Made by a program: the position numbers and the translations under genes | Notes under the pieces: model-generated | Database searches by the model: none | What the model was told of the DNA's origin: nothing | Seen by the model: only the letters and a program-made list of their open reading frames with translations | Source of the DNA: an uncultured Spirochaetota bacterium | GTDB taxonomy: Bacteria; Spirochaetota; Spirochaetia; JAFGXN01 | Length of the DNA stretch: 64,000 bases | Assembly (NCBI GenBank): GCA_944390005.1 | Contig: CALXOJ010000001.1 | Coordinates: 310,588 to 374,587 of the forward strand | Direction: 5' to 3' | Shown: piece by piece, positions 1-9,464 of the stretch | Layout: every line of letters begins with the position of its first letter | Numbering within the stretch: position 1 is the first letter of the stretch

Positions 1-2660
1 CGATGAAAGACGCATTTTTTTCAATGGAAAAGCGCAGCGCAGCGACTTTTATGAATGCAATGACTTATCCCGATGCAACGGTTTTTCCCGCCGCCTCGGC
101 GGTTCCGGAAGATTACTACAATCTTTTGGAGTATTACGGCGGCTGCGTTTTTTTTCCTTTGCTGAGAGAAGAGACGTTTAAAACCGAAGGCGTGCGTCCG
201 GAAAGAAGCGCTTCCGGTGCGTTCGTCTTCAACGGTATTGTTTATAACGAAATGAAAGGCGTTTATTCGCAGTTCGATGCGGCCGTTGAGCGAAGCGTCG
301 TTTCCTCGCTTTTTCCCGACTGCGCTTATCGTTTCGAATACGGCGGTGATCCGAATGAAATTCCGTCGTTATCTTATGAGGCGTTTCTCGATTTTTACCG
401 CCGCCGTTACGTTCCGCAGAATATCAAACTTTTCCTTTACGGTTCGCTGCCGACGGAAGAGCAGCTGGCGTTTTTGGATGAGAAAATTCTTTCCCGGGTG
501 ACGGTTTCGGGCGAGCGGGCGCCGCTGCCGAATCAAACGCGGTGGAAGCGGCCGCGTTCGTTTTCGGTTGAGGCGCCTCCCGGTGAAGAGGGCGCCGTTG
601 TGGCATTCAGTTGGCTGTGGGATGAAGCCGTTTCTCCCGAAGCGTGTATCGAAGCTGAATTGCTTTCCGCCTGCCTTTGCGGCCATCAGGGAACGCCGCT
701 TTACCGCAAACTCTCCGAATCCGGTTTAGGCAGCGATTTGTCTCCGTATATGGGCGGAGGCAGTGAGCTGCGTTATCTTTTTTTCACTTGCGGTTTGCGA
801 GGTGTGAAAACCCGCCGCATCGATGCGGCGTTTGATTTTATCCGTTCGGCTGTCGATGAAATCGCGCGGGAAGGAATTGCTTCCGATGTTGTCGACGGAG
901 TGCTCGACTCTTATGAGTTTTCAATGAAGGAGATCAAAAGCGGCGTTCCGCTCGGTCTTCGTTACCTTGAGCGGATGATGTTTACGTGGATGAGAGGAGG
1001 AGATCCGTGTGAATGGTTTCAGATCGAAGGGGTGTTTCGGGAATTGCGTCGCCGTTTCTCCGATCCTTCGTTCATTAAATCGCGGCTGAAAACGCTTCTG
1101 ACGGACAATTCTCACCGCGCGGACATTGTCGTCGCCTCTTCATCCGTTTACTTCGAAAGTTGGACCCGTGCTGCCGAAAAAGCTGCCGCTGATTTGATGA
1201 ATACCCGCTTTTCCGATCCGGGGGCGGTTGAACGGGATGAGAAAGCGTTCAACGAGTACCGCAATGCGCCCGAAAATGAAGAGGCCCTTAACTGCTTTCC
1301 GCCGCTGACACGCCGAAACGTTCGAGCTCCGCTGCTGAAAATTCCGTACAGGCGGGATGAAGTCGGCGGCTGTCCGATTCTGACGACGGAAACTGAGACC
1401 AACGGTATCGTTTATCTCGATTTGTACTTTCGGCTGGATCAGGCCGAGTCAGGCTTGCTGCCGTTTTTTAATCAATTTTCCAAACTTCTTTTGAGCGCCG
1501 GACAAAAACACAGAAGTTATGATGAAGCGGCCCGTGAAATGACAAAAGTTTTCGGTTCTTTTTCGTCATATATTGAAATCGGCAGCGAGCCGCGTTCGGA
1601 TAAACCGCATCTGTTTCTGGTTATCCGCACCCGTTTTTTGGAGGAGAAGGCGGAGGCTGCCGTCGATTCATTGATTCGCGTGCTTTGCGAAACGGTTTTT
1701 ACCGATCTTAAACGTATTCGAACGGTTTTAACCGAATCTAAAAACGATATGGCTGCCGATTTAACTCAAAACGGTTCATTATTTGCGGCTTCTTACGCTC
1801 GATCATTTCTTTCCGCCGAGGCTGCGGCCGGAGACCTTGTTGACGGCGTTCGTCAGTACCGCTTTCTGTCCGACGTTTTGAAAAGCCGTCGCCGCCTGCG
1901 CCGTTTTGCCGCCCGCATGACGGCGCTTTTACCCGAAATCTGTTCCCGTCGGCGGGTGATTTACGGTTTAGCCGGGAGCCGGCGCGCTATCGCTCAAACC
2001 GCAGCCGAGCTGACCCGACTGACCGAAGCTCTTTCCGATGCGCTGCCGCCGGAGGTTTCTGTGTTTGACCTTGCCGTCTCACCGCCGCCGCAAGGAATTC
2101 AAGGGGCGGCGATTGCCTCCGACGTGGCGTTTAATGCATTTGTGCAAAAAACAGATTCTTTTGATTTTCTTCGTCTGGCCCGCAGACGGCTTTTGACTGA
2201 CTTAATGAAGAATCGTCTGCTTGACGAAGTGCGCGTTAAATCGGGGGCGTACGGAGCCGCTGCGTTTTTAAGCGGCCGTTTTCTGCAGATGACCTCTTAC
2301 CGTGATCCGCGGGTTGCCTCCACATTCGAGGCGTTTGAAAACACGCGGAAGACTTTCGCCGAAAATCCGCCGTCGTCAACCGAATTGGAGCACCACATTG
2401 TTCAATCGCTGGCGATCAACTTAAAGCCGGTTCGGCCGTCGGCTCGGCTTTCCCGCGTCATGCTGCAGGAGCTGTTGGCGATCGACGACGATTACCGAGA
2501 ACGGCTCTTGGTCGAAACGGCGAATGTGACGCCCGAAGATGTGCTTGATGAAGCGAGGCGGCTGTATAATGCTGAATTCCCGCAAGTGAAAGCGTCGTTA
2601 GCGGGAAAGAGGATGCTGAAAGCGGTTAAAGCTCGGATTGAGCGCTTTCTTTTGATTTAA
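1..2660 (+). CDS. M16C-family zinc metallopeptidase (PreP/insulinase-like), 5' truncated by window edge
   Basis: About 885 residues are visible. The reading frame is open to base 1, and the first visible Met lies inside the protein. The stretch with NAMTYPD followed by a YYNLLEYYGG-type segment matches the region just after the catalytic HxxEH site in presequence-protease (M16C) enzymes, so the zinc motif itself lies upstream of the window. Members are about 970-1000 residues with two half-barrel peptidase domains that enclose and degrade unfolded peptides. The second, inactive half and the M16C-associated helical region are present. The gene ends inside the 3' end of the convergent lipoprotein gene (35 bp overlap). 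The family is clear; the exact substrate is unknown. Confidence 0.85.
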   Translation, partial: MKDAFFSMEKRSAATFMNAMTYPDATVFPAASAVPEDYYNLLEYYGGCVFFPLLREETFKTEGVRPERSASGAFVFNGIVYNEMKGVYSQFDAAVERSVVSSLFPDCAYRFEYGGDPNEIPSLSYEAFLDFYRRRYVPQNIKLFLYGSLPTEEQLAFLDEKILSRVTVSGERAPLPNQTRWKRPRSFSVEAPPGEEGAVVAFSWLWDEAVSPEACIEAELLSACLCGHQGTPLYRKLSESGLGSDLSPYMGGGSELRYLFFTCGLRGVKTRRIDAAFDFIRSAVDEIAREGIASDVVDGVLDSYEFSMKEIKSGVPLGLRYLERMMFTWMRGGDPCEWFQIEGVFRELRRRFSDPSFIKSRLKTLLTDNSHRADIVVASSSVYFESWTRAAEKAAADLMNTRFSDPGAVERDEKAFNEYRNAPENEEALNCFPPLTRRNVRAPLLKIPYRRDEVGGCPILTTETETNGIVYLDLYFRLDQAESGLLPFFNQFSKLLLSAGQKHRSYDEAAREMTKVFGSFSSYIEIGSEPRSDKPHLFLVIRTRFLEEKAEAAVDSLIRVLCETVFTDLKRIRTVLTESKNDMAADLTQNGSLFAASYARSFLSAEAAAGDLVDGVRQYRFLSDVLKSRRRLRRFAARMTALLPEICSRRRVIYGLAGSRRAIAQTAAELTRLTEALSDALPPEVSVFDLAVSPPPQGIQGAAIASDVAFNAFVQKTDSFDFLRLARRRLLTDLMKNRLLDEVRVKSGAYGAAAFLSGRFLQMTSYRDPRVASTFEAFENTRKTFAENPPSSTELEHHIVQSLAINLKPVRPSARLSRVMLQELLAIDDDYRERLLVETANVTPEDVLDEARRLYNAEFPQVKASLAGKRMLKAVKARIERFLLI

Positions 2661-3066
2661 GTTTTTTCTTTTTGGGAGCTGTTTTCTCTTCGATTTTTTG
2701 AATCATCTGCGTTGAAAGGATTTGCGGCCATTCGGGAAGCACTTCACTGCTTTCGGTTTCATAAGTGCGTAAAATTTCAAAAAAAGCGTCTTCAGCTTCC
2801 CGATACTTTTCCTGCCTGTAAAGCAGATACGCGATTTCATAACGGCATTCGACTCCGATGGCCTTGTAGTCGGGAAAACGGGCAATCACCTCTTCAAAAA
2901 GTGCGATCACGGCTTCGTAGTCTTTTTTTGTTTTGATTTGTCCCTGCTGAACTTGTGCGTGAAAAAAAAGCTCCTCTGCCGAGAGGTTTTCCGTCGTTTT
3001 TGTGTCGACCGTTACGCAAGAAAAGAGAAAAATCAAAACGGCGAAAATCGGTGCAGCCGTTTTCAA
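2626..3066 (-). CDS. Small TPR-like lipoprotein
   Basis: 146 residues. The N-terminus is a lipoprotein signal (hydrophobic run ending LFSC, Cys about residue 17), so it is probably anchored in a membrane facing the periplasm. The rest is helical, with a tetratricopeptide-like pattern (YEAVIALFEEVIARFPDY, then YLLYRQEKYREAEDAFFEIL), and a Lys-rich tail. The fold suggests a BamD/YbgF-like adaptor, but it is too short for BamD and I assign no function. Its TTG start overlaps the TGA stop of the upstream Cys-rich gene by 4 bp, so the two are translationally coupled. Its 3' end overlaps the peptidase gene antisense by 35 bp. Confidence 0.7.
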   Translation of the reverse strand: MKTAAPIFAVLIFLFSCVTVDTKTTENLSAEELFFHAQVQQGQIKTKKDYEAVIALFEEVIARFPDYKAIGVECRYEIAYLLYRQEKYREAEDAFFEILRTYETESSEVLPEWPQILSTQMIQKIEEKTAPKKKKLKSKESAQSEL

Positions 3067-3368
3067 ACCCGAAAAACCTCGTCATTGACCGGCAGTTTCT
3101 TCTTTAAATCTTTCAGATATTCTTCTTCGTCGCCCATCGATTCGTAAGCATCGCATTGGTCCAGTTTTCGGCGGATGACGGTAAAGTATTTGTAATATTT
3201 CTCTTCTCCCAGTTTCTTCTTCCACATGCCGGCGTCGCAGCGGACGCGGAGCTGATATTCGCCTTCGTTCTGCGTTTGCGTTTTGATGACTTTGCAGTGA
3301 ATACAGTTGGCGCAGTATATTTTCGAATCGTCGAAATCGTTTCCGGATGTTGAATCGCTTTCTTTCAT
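3063..3368 (-). CDS. Small cysteine-rich hypothetical protein
   Basis: 101 residues, not recognised. A CxxCxxC cluster (CANCIHC, about residues 19-25) plus two later cysteines in the contexts RCDAG and QCDAY suggest a small metal-binding or zinc-ribbon-like fold. The remainder is highly charged, and there is no signal peptide. It heads a two-gene unit with the TPR-like lipoprotein, stop and start overlapping by 4 bp. A good sigma-70 promoter lies about 40 bp upstream. A GGAGA sequence about 11 nt before the ATG could serve as ribosome-binding site. Confidence 0.6.
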   Translation of the reverse strand: MKESDSTSGNDFDDSKIYCANCIHCKVIKTQTQNEGEYQLRVRCDAGMWKKKLGEEKYYKYFTVIRRKLDQCDAYESMGDEEEYLKDLKKKLPVNDEVFRV

Positions 3369-3408
3369 TTTTAAAAAGATCTCCGCATATCAGAAAAAAT
3401 AATGCCTC

Positions 3409-3437
3409 ATTTTATTCTTTGATATTAAAAAAGTCAA
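3409..3437 (-). promoter_or_regulatory. Sigma-70 promoter for the Cys-rich/lipoprotein pair
   Basis: Read on the minus strand: TTGACT (3432-3437), a 17-bp spacer, then TAAAAT (3409-3414). The start codon at 3368 follows after a leader of about 35 nt. Confidence 0.6.
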
Positions 3438-3522
3438 TAGAAGGAGTCGGGATTCGCGCAAAAGAATAGAGATAAACCGCATAATTTGAAAAAAAGTTCT
3501 TTTCTTATCTGAAAATATGTTT

Positions 3523-3555
3523 TATAATAAAACGGTTTTTTGCAGGGAGGGAGAT
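3523..3555 (+). promoter_or_regulatory. -10 element and ribosome-binding site deciding the SpiroCoCo start
   Basis: TATAAT at 3523-3528 is followed by AGGGAGGGAG (about 3544-3553) just before GTG at 3556. An in-frame ATG at 3517 lies upstream of this -10 box and has no Shine-Dalgarno, so the GTG is the more likely start. I see no convincing -35 at 17 bp. Confidence 0.45.
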
Positions 3556-6500
3556 GTGAGTGCTATCGGACTCGTATTGAATGTCTTAACTCTGGTTATT
3601 TCGACGGCTGTTGTCATTCTTTTTCGGATTATTGATCGAGATAACCGTTCTTTGGATAAATTAAAGCGTTATGCCGCCAATCTTCAGGATGAAATTGACG
3701 GTATGGTTGATAAATCGATTCAGGAATTGAAAAATACCGCTTTGGATTTGGAGGTCAACGCCCGCGCGGGGCGTGAGCTGTTGGATGACGTCAGCCGCGA
3801 AGATTCTCGTTTAACTGAAATTCAAAACCGCATTGACGGACTGGAAAACAGTGTTAAGAATTCCGAAACGGCAATGGATCAACTCTCTCGATTGACGCAA
3901 AGTGTTGAAGAAAATATGCGTAATCTCCGCCGTGAATCGGATTTTGTCACAGCGGTTGCCAAAAAAGTAAAAGAAGTCGACGATCGGACTCAGGCCATTC
4001 AAACCGAAATGGATGAGGCGTTGGATAATTTTGAGGCAAAGGCATCCGTTTCCTTGGAACGAATTTCCGATGAGATTCGTTCTGAGTTTGAGGCGGAGAA
4101 GCAAGATTGTCTGCGCGTTATCGAGGATGCGAAAGAGGCGGCCGAAAGCGATTGGTCCGCGTATGTCGACAGAGAAAAGGAGAGTTTTGACCGAGCGGCG
4201 GATGACGTCAAGGCGTTTCTGCAGACATTGACGGAAGAGGGCGAACGCATTTCCGATGAAATGGCGGCGAAAATGACGAAGTTCGGGGAGTCGGAATCTG
4301 CCGCTTTTGAATCAGCGTGCGGAGAAATTTTTGAACGCCGGCGGGAAGAGGCTCAATTGCTTGCCGACAGAATCGAAAATCGATTGGAACAGCTCTCTAC
4401 TCAGACGGAAAATATCGGAACGGTGCAGGCGGAATCTTTACAGGAGATTCAAAACGAAAAGGAAAAGCTGGCGGAGGTTTTTGAGATACTGAAACGCAAA
4501 AGCGGTGAATTGATTGACCAGACCGTAAGAAAAATGGAAGACGATTTCGGAAAAACGACGGAATCTTTTGCTTCTGAATGCGATTCAATTTTAACCCGCC
4601 GGCGAGAAGATTTGCGTACGGTCGGAGATTTGATTGACGAAAGATTAAACGCTCTCTCCGATCAGACAGAACAAGTCAAAGCGGTGCAAATGGAGTCTTT
4701 TAATGAAATTCAAAACGAAAAAGAGAGATTGGCTCAAGTTTTTGAATTATTGAAGCAGCGCAGCGCTGAACTTTCCGAACAGACAGAAGAAGATTTGGCG
4801 GCAGAATGCGCAAAAATTTTAAACCAGCGTCGTGATGATTTGAAATCCGTTGATATTGTTATTGAAGAGCGGCTGAACCGTCTGCGCGAACAAACAGAAA
4901 AAATGAAGATCGCCCAAAATGAATCTTTAAAATCCATTCAAATCGAAAAGGAGCGGCTTGAGGATACATTTGAGTTGCTGAAACGGCAAAGCAGTGAATT
5001 AGCCGCGCAAACGGTCGAACGAATGGAGCGCGACGCAGAAAAAACGGCAGATGTATTTGAATCCGAGTGCGGAGGAATTTTAAGACGTCGGCAGGAAGAA
5101 ATGAAGGCGGCGGGAGACGCATTGGAAGAGCAGCTTGGACGGTTATCCGAACAGGCTGAAGACATTAACTCTGCGCAAAATGTTTCATTACGGGAAATTC
5201 AGGAGGAGCGCGAGCGGCTGTCGAAAATTTTTGAATCTTTGGAAATTCGGAGTGACGATTTAGTTCAGCGGACGTCGGAACGATTGGAAGAGGAGGTCCG
5301 GCGGGCGGAATCGGTTTTTCAATCCGAATGCGAATCGCTGCAGCACGGGAACCGCGAAGCTGCCGAAGAGATAAAGAGTTCGTTTGAAGAGGCGTTGGCG
5401 TCTGTCGTTCAGCAGCTGGAATCTGTCAAAGGTACCCACGAAGCCGCTTTAAATCGACTGAATGTCGAAAAAACGCAGATCTTGGAGATTGCCGAACGCC
5501 GTCGGGAAGAAGCTGAAGAGTGGTTTAATCGGGAGCGGGAAAGTTTTGATCGCGCCGCAGAAGAGATTCGATCTTTTGTGAAAACGCTCTCCGGAGAAGG
5601 CGAACGAATTGCCGATGAGCTCGTCGTTAAAATGAATGAACAGGGCGAAAAGGCGGCGCTTGCCTTTAACGATCAATGCGGAGTCATTGTCAATCGAAGG
5701 CGGGATGAGGTGGAAGCCGTTCGCGTTTCGCTTGAAGATCGGCTGCAAGCTTTGACAGAAGAAGCGGAGAATGTCAGAAAAGCGCAAAACGAAACTTTAT
5801 TTGATATTCAAAACGAAAAAGAGCGCATGGAATCGGTTTTTGAGTCTTTACGGCAACGGAGTTCAGAGTTGGCAGAGCAGACGTCGAATCAAATGGAAAC
5901 CGAATCAAAACGAATTGCGGAAGTTTTTAAGGCGGAATGCGACGATTTGCAGGAGAAAAACAGAGAACAAGCCGATGCGGTCAAGACTTCGTTTGAAGAA
6001 ATTTTGACAAACGTTTCCGCTCAACTGGAATCGGTAAAAACCGGACATGAAGCCGCTTTGAATCGCTTAAATGCGGAAAAGGCGCAAATGTTGGCGCTTG
6101 CGGCGCAGCAGAGAGAAAAAGCGGAAGAGCAAATCAAGAAAGAGATTGCAGCCGTATTGACGCGCGTCAAAGAAAAAACCGATACATATACAGCTATTTT
6201 TGATGCGAAAATTTCTGAAATCAAAAGCCGCATGGAGAAAGATCTGTCAATTTTGCAGGAGAAGCAGAAGCGTGATCAATCGGCATGTGTGCTCAAAATG
6301 GAAAGCGTCGGAGCTGATATCGAGAAGTCATTGGAAAAGTTCAAACTGCAGTCCGATGAAATTGAAACTCGTTATCAGCGAAATATTCAAACAGCTGCAG
6401 AACGGGCGCTCAAACTCGAAGATGAAATTTTCGAACAATTAAAACAACGCATTGAAGAGCGCGCCGGTAAATCGGAAAAGCAAATGGAAGCGCATTTAAC

Positions 6501-9105
6501 CTCTATGTTTTCCAATATTGAAACGACAAATGAGGAAATCCTTCGTCATTTCGGGGAAATGCGCAGTGATGTAGAAGTCAAAAAAGAAGAGTCCAGAAAA
6601 GAGTTGGAAGTTTTGAAAACGTCTATTTCGGCGGCTTTGCACGAAGCGGATGCGTTCAATCGCTCCAGTTTGACAAAGATTTTGGAAGAGGCTGAAACTT
6701 CACGACAGCGGCTGAAAGATGACTTGAGCAGTTTTACCTCTCAGATGAACGCCGATATGGAAGCGTTTAAAACGCGCATGACCGAAAGTTTGACGCAAGC
6801 CGAAATTCGATTGACGGAAAATACGCAAAAGCTGAATCATATTTCTTCCGAAATCGACGCTTCCGGTATGCAGATGATCGAAACCGCTTCGTCACGCGTC
6901 AAACAATCAATGAATGAATTGACAGATGACGTTGATCGCAAAATTTCTGAGATGAATCGCCTTTTTGAAGAGCACAAAACTCATTTTGAATACAAAATTT
7001 CTCAGATTGATGTTGTTGAGGAAGAAGTCAGCCGTTATCTTGACGAAGTTTCGGCATCTATTGAGAAAGCGGGGCGGAAAAATGACGAGCTTCTTGAACA
7101 ATTTGCCGCGGAATCTCAGGAGAAGAGAGAGTCCGAACGGGCAAGAACCGAAGAAGATTATCAACGGATTCATGAAGTCATTGAAAGTATTGAGAAAGAG
7201 ATCGAAGCGGTCAAAGCGGCAGCTTATGAAAACACCAATAAGCAAATGTCCGTTTACGAGGATCGGTTTTTTGCTGATTTACGCGAACGAATCGATTCTT
7301 TAAACTTGAAAGTTTTGGAGTGGCAGCAACAGACGGAACGGGATATGGAGAAAATTCTTCAGGAATCTCGTGCGTATCAGTCGGAAGCGGAAGAACAGCG
7401 TCGGACAGCTATTGCCGAAGGTTTGAAAAAATTAGAAGAACAAACCGAGAAGGAATTGACGCACTTGAGCGGTCGGATTCATTCTCTCAGAGAAAAAATA
7501 GACTCCGATACATTGCATAACGAAAAAGAGATTGAAGAGTTTAAAATTTTGATTGGGAAAAATATTGAAGATATTCGCAATGAAGCTCAAAATACATTTG
7601 AAGTTGAATTCTCAAAATATGACATCAGTATTGCTTCCCGATTGAATGAATACCGCAAGAATTTGGATGAGCAAATTGAAACCGTTAAAGGAAGCCTGGA
7701 GGAAAATATTTCCGATCTCTTTAAACGAAATGAAACGGCCTATTCCGATTTGAAAGTCATGCACTCCAATGTGATTCAGCAGATGAAAAATACAGAATCG
7801 GATTTAAAGGCTAAATATGCCGACTTAAAAACATCGGTTTCCGAAAATGTGAATATCATTAAGGATTCTTTTGCGACTCAGAAAGAAGGAATCATCGAAA
7901 AAGCTAAGAGAGAAGCGGATGATTTGGCTAAGGCGGTATTGCTTGTCGGTCAGGATGTGGAAAGATTGACCGCCGATTTGAGGCAAAAATCCGATGATAC
8001 GCTCATTGAATTGAATAAAAAATATGACGAATTTTATGCGGAATTTAATTATAAAACCGATACGCTTTTGAATGAATTGGATTACAAAACCCGTGATTTT
8101 CGTCAATCCAGCGCGGACACTCGCGAAAAAATTGAGGCAGTTCAACAGAAACTTCATAATGATGTTGAAGAGGGACGGAAAAATCTTGCGTTTCGTTTGG
8201 ATGAAATTACAAAACGGATTCGCGACTTTGAATCTCAGACAAAACTTTTTGAACGAGCCGATCTTTTGAAGAAAAAATTGACGGAAGATATTGCATCTTT
8301 GCGCAATGAAATCGACCAGTTGGTGATTAAGAAGAAAGAATTTAAAGATATCGACATGACGTTGGTAAAAGCAAAGGCGATTGAGAACGATATTGCCGTA
8401 AAATTGAGTGAAATGCAAACCAATAAACGGACAGTCGATGATTTGGAAAAAGATTTCAAACGCCTCAGAGACACTTCTGCCGAAATTAACTCACGTATCG
8501 ATAAAGTGACGGCTTCCAACGATGTTGTTATGGAAATGCAGGCGCGGTTGCGGCAGTTGGATGAGTTGGAAAGAACCGTGGAAGATCAGTACGCCCGTTT
8601 GGAGAAGAAGGAACACGTGCTCAATCATACCACAATGGGAATTGATAAGAATTTTGAAGAGATGCAGGAATTGGAAACGCGCTTGAAGAATTTCGAGGCG
8701 GTATTCAACGACTTTCTCGGAAAATTGGCAGGGGCTTCCAAGAGAATCGAAGCGCTTAATAGCAATAAAGAGCGGGCTGACTTTGCTGTTGAAAAGTTAA
8801 TGGAGTTGGATTCCATGCTTGGCGATATTGACGCCAAAATTGAGTCTGTTACAAAAGCTCGCAAATGGCTGGCGGATACCGAGTCGCGATTGGTTCAGCT
8901 CAATGATTCTGCCGTTAAAAATCTGACAACTTTAAAAGAGGTAACGGAACTTTCGAATCTGTCAAACGGAAAAGGAAAGGTTGATCAAAATGTTTTGATT
9001 TTGCGTTTGGCTCAGCAGGGATGGAGCGCTGCCGATATTGCGAAAAAACTGAATGTCGGTCTCGGGGAAGTTCAGCTGATTATCGAAATGAATTTGAACA
9101 AATAG
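3556..9105 (+). CDS. Giant SpiroCoCo-family coiled-coil protein
   Basis: 1849 residues from the GTG start. An N-terminal hydrophobic segment (about residues 3-23, ending in FRIIDRD) is a single membrane anchor, with the body presumably cytoplasmic. Almost all the rest is heptad-patterned coiled coil. Residues about 290-780 contain imperfect repeats of about 87 residues built around SLxxIQxEKERL, ELLKxRSxEL and a Cys-containing ECxxIL segment followed by RRRE. The last 35 residues (ILRLAQQGWSAADIAKKLNV and following) form a helix-turn-helix-like motif found at the C-terminus of some bacterial coiled-coil proteins. Spirochaetes encode comparable long coiled-coil proteins, annotated SpiroCoCo. 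A role as cytoplasmic filament or scaffold is inference. The HIT gene follows 8 bp downstream. Confidence 0.8.
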   Translation: MSAIGLVLNVLTLVISTAVVILFRIIDRDNRSLDKLKRYAANLQDEIDGMVDKSIQELKNTALDLEVNARAGRELLDDVSREDSRLTEIQNRIDGLENSVKNSETAMDQLSRLTQSVEENMRNLRRESDFVTAVAKKVKEVDDRTQAIQTEMDEALDNFEAKASVSLERISDEIRSEFEAEKQDCLRVIEDAKEAAESDWSAYVDREKESFDRAADDVKAFLQTLTEEGERISDEMAAKMTKFGESESAAFESACGEIFERRREEAQLLADRIENRLEQLSTQTENIGTVQAESLQEIQNEKEKLAEVFEILKRKSGELIDQTVRKMEDDFGKTTESFASECDSILTRRREDLRTVGDLIDERLNALSDQTEQVKAVQMESFNEIQNEKERLAQVFELLKQRSAELSEQTEEDLAAECAKILNQRRDDLKSVDIVIEERLNRLREQTEKMKIAQNESLKSIQIEKERLEDTFELLKRQSSELAAQTVERMERDAEKTADVFESECGGILRRRQEEMKAAGDALEEQLGRLSEQAEDINSAQNVSLREIQEERERLSKIFESLEIRSDDLVQRTSERLEEEVRRAESVFQSECESLQHGNREAAEEIKSSFEEALASVVQQLESVKGTHEAALNRLNVEKTQILEIAERRREEAEEWFNRERESFDRAAEEIRSFVKTLSGEGERIADELVVKMNEQGEKAALAFNDQCGVIVNRRRDEVEAVRVSLEDRLQALTEEAENVRKAQNETLFDIQNEKERMESVFESLRQRSSELAEQTSNQMETESKRIAEVFKAECDDLQEKNREQADAVKTSFEEILTNVSAQLESVKTGHEAALNRLNAEKAQMLALAAQQREKAEEQIKKEIAAVLTRVKEKTDTYTAIFDAKISEIKSRMEKDLSILQEKQKRDQSACVLKMESVGADIEKSLEKFKLQSDEIETRYQRNIQTAAERALKLEDEIFEQLKQRIEERAGKSEKQMEAHLTSMFSNIETTNEEILRHFGEMRSDVEVKKEESRKELEVLKTSISAALHEADAFNRSSLTKILEEAETSRQRLKDDLSSFTSQMNADMEAFKTRMTESLTQAEIRLTENTQKLNHISSEIDASGMQMIETASSRVKQSMNELTDDVDRKISEMNRLFEEHKTHFEYKISQIDVVEEEVSRYLDEVSASIEKAGRKNDELLEQFAAESQEKRESERARTEEDYQRIHEVIESIEKEIEAVKAAAYENTNKQMSVYEDRFFADLRERIDSLNLKVLEWQQQTERDMEKILQESRAYQSEAEEQRRTAIAEGLKKLEEQTEKELTHLSGRIHSLREKIDSDTLHNEKEIEEFKILIGKNIEDIRNEAQNTFEVEFSKYDISIASRLNEYRKNLDEQIETVKGSLEENISDLFKRNETAYSDLKVMHSNVIQQMKNTESDLKAKYADLKTSVSENVNIIKDSFATQKEGIIEKAKREADDLAKAVLLVGQDVERLTADLRQKSDDTLIELNKKYDEFYAEFNYKTDTLLNELDYKTRDFRQSSADTREKIEAVQQKLHNDVEEGRKNLAFRLDEITKRIRDFESQTKLFERADLLKKKLTEDIASLRNEIDQLVIKKKEFKDIDMTLVKAKAIENDIAVKLSEMQTNKRTVDDLEKDFKRLRDTSAEINSRIDKVTASNDVVMEMQARLRQLDELERTVEDQYARLEKKEHVLNHTTMGIDKNFEEMQELETRLKNFEAVFNDFLGKLAGASKRIEALNSNKERADFAVEKLMELDSMLGDIDAKIESVTKARKWLADTESRLVQLNDSAVKNLTTLKEVTELSNLSNGKGKVDQNVLILRLAQQGWSAADIAKKLNVGLGEVQLIIEMNLNK
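4435..5800 (+). repeat. Tandem ~87-codon coiled-coil repeats inside the SpiroCoCo gene
   Basis: The conserved [ST]LxxIQ core recurs at 4435, 4696, 4924, 5185 and 5794. Intervals are 261, 228 and 261 bp, then a longer interval that holds a different module (HEAALNRLN). Divergence at DNA level is high, so these are old protein-level duplications rather than recent slippage. Confidence 0.7.
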
Positions 9106-9113
9106 AGGGAAAA

Positions 9114-9464
9114 ATGGAATCGTGTTTGTTTTGCCGAATTGCTGACGGAGATGTTCCGTCGAAAAAAGTTTACGAGGATGAATTTGTTTATGCGTTCGAG
9201 GACATCAATCCGCAGGCGCCGGTTCACATTTTGATTATTCCGAAACGGCACATTGCGCGTGTCGAAAATCTTTGCAGCGAAGACGCCGAGACAGCCGGCC
9301 GTTTATTGACAGCTGCCGCTGAAATTGCAAAACAAAAGGGATTGACAAACGGATTTCGTGCCGTGTTTAACAATGGCGCTGACGGCGGGCAGGAGGTTGA
9401 ACACATCCACCTGCATTTAATCGGCGGCGTCAAAATGGGGTGGCCGCCGTTTCCGTCGGTTTAA
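9114..9464 (+). CDS. HIT-family nucleotide hydrolase (Hint/HinT-like)
   Basis: 116 residues. The start was chosen at ATG 9114, preceded by AGAGGGA, because homologues begin with a C-x-F-C-x-I segment like the CLFCRI here. The histidine triad HIHLHLIGG near the C-terminus is complete (His-x-His-x-His), and the KRHI segment is also typical. Family members hydrolyse nucleoside phosphoramidates such as AMP-lysine and bind two nucleotides per dimer. The gene follows the SpiroCoCo gene closely and is probably co-transcribed. It overlaps the convergent exonuclease gene by 4 bp. Confidence 0.9.
   Translation: MESCLFCRIADGDVPSKKVYEDEFVYAFEDINPQAPVHILIIPKRHIARVENLCSEDAETAGRLLTAAAEIAKQKGLTNGFRAVFNNGADGGQEVEHIHLHLIGGVKMGWPPFPSV

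Noticed and set aside
7825..8418. Minus-strand open frame of 197 codons inside the SpiroCoCo gene
   Set aside because: A consequence of the biased codon pattern of the coiled coil on the other strand; no ribosome-binding site or family.
9021..9113. Upstream part of the HIT-gene frame
   Set aside because: Overlaps the conserved end of the SpiroCoCo gene and precedes the normal HIT start with its own Shine-Dalgarno at 9114.
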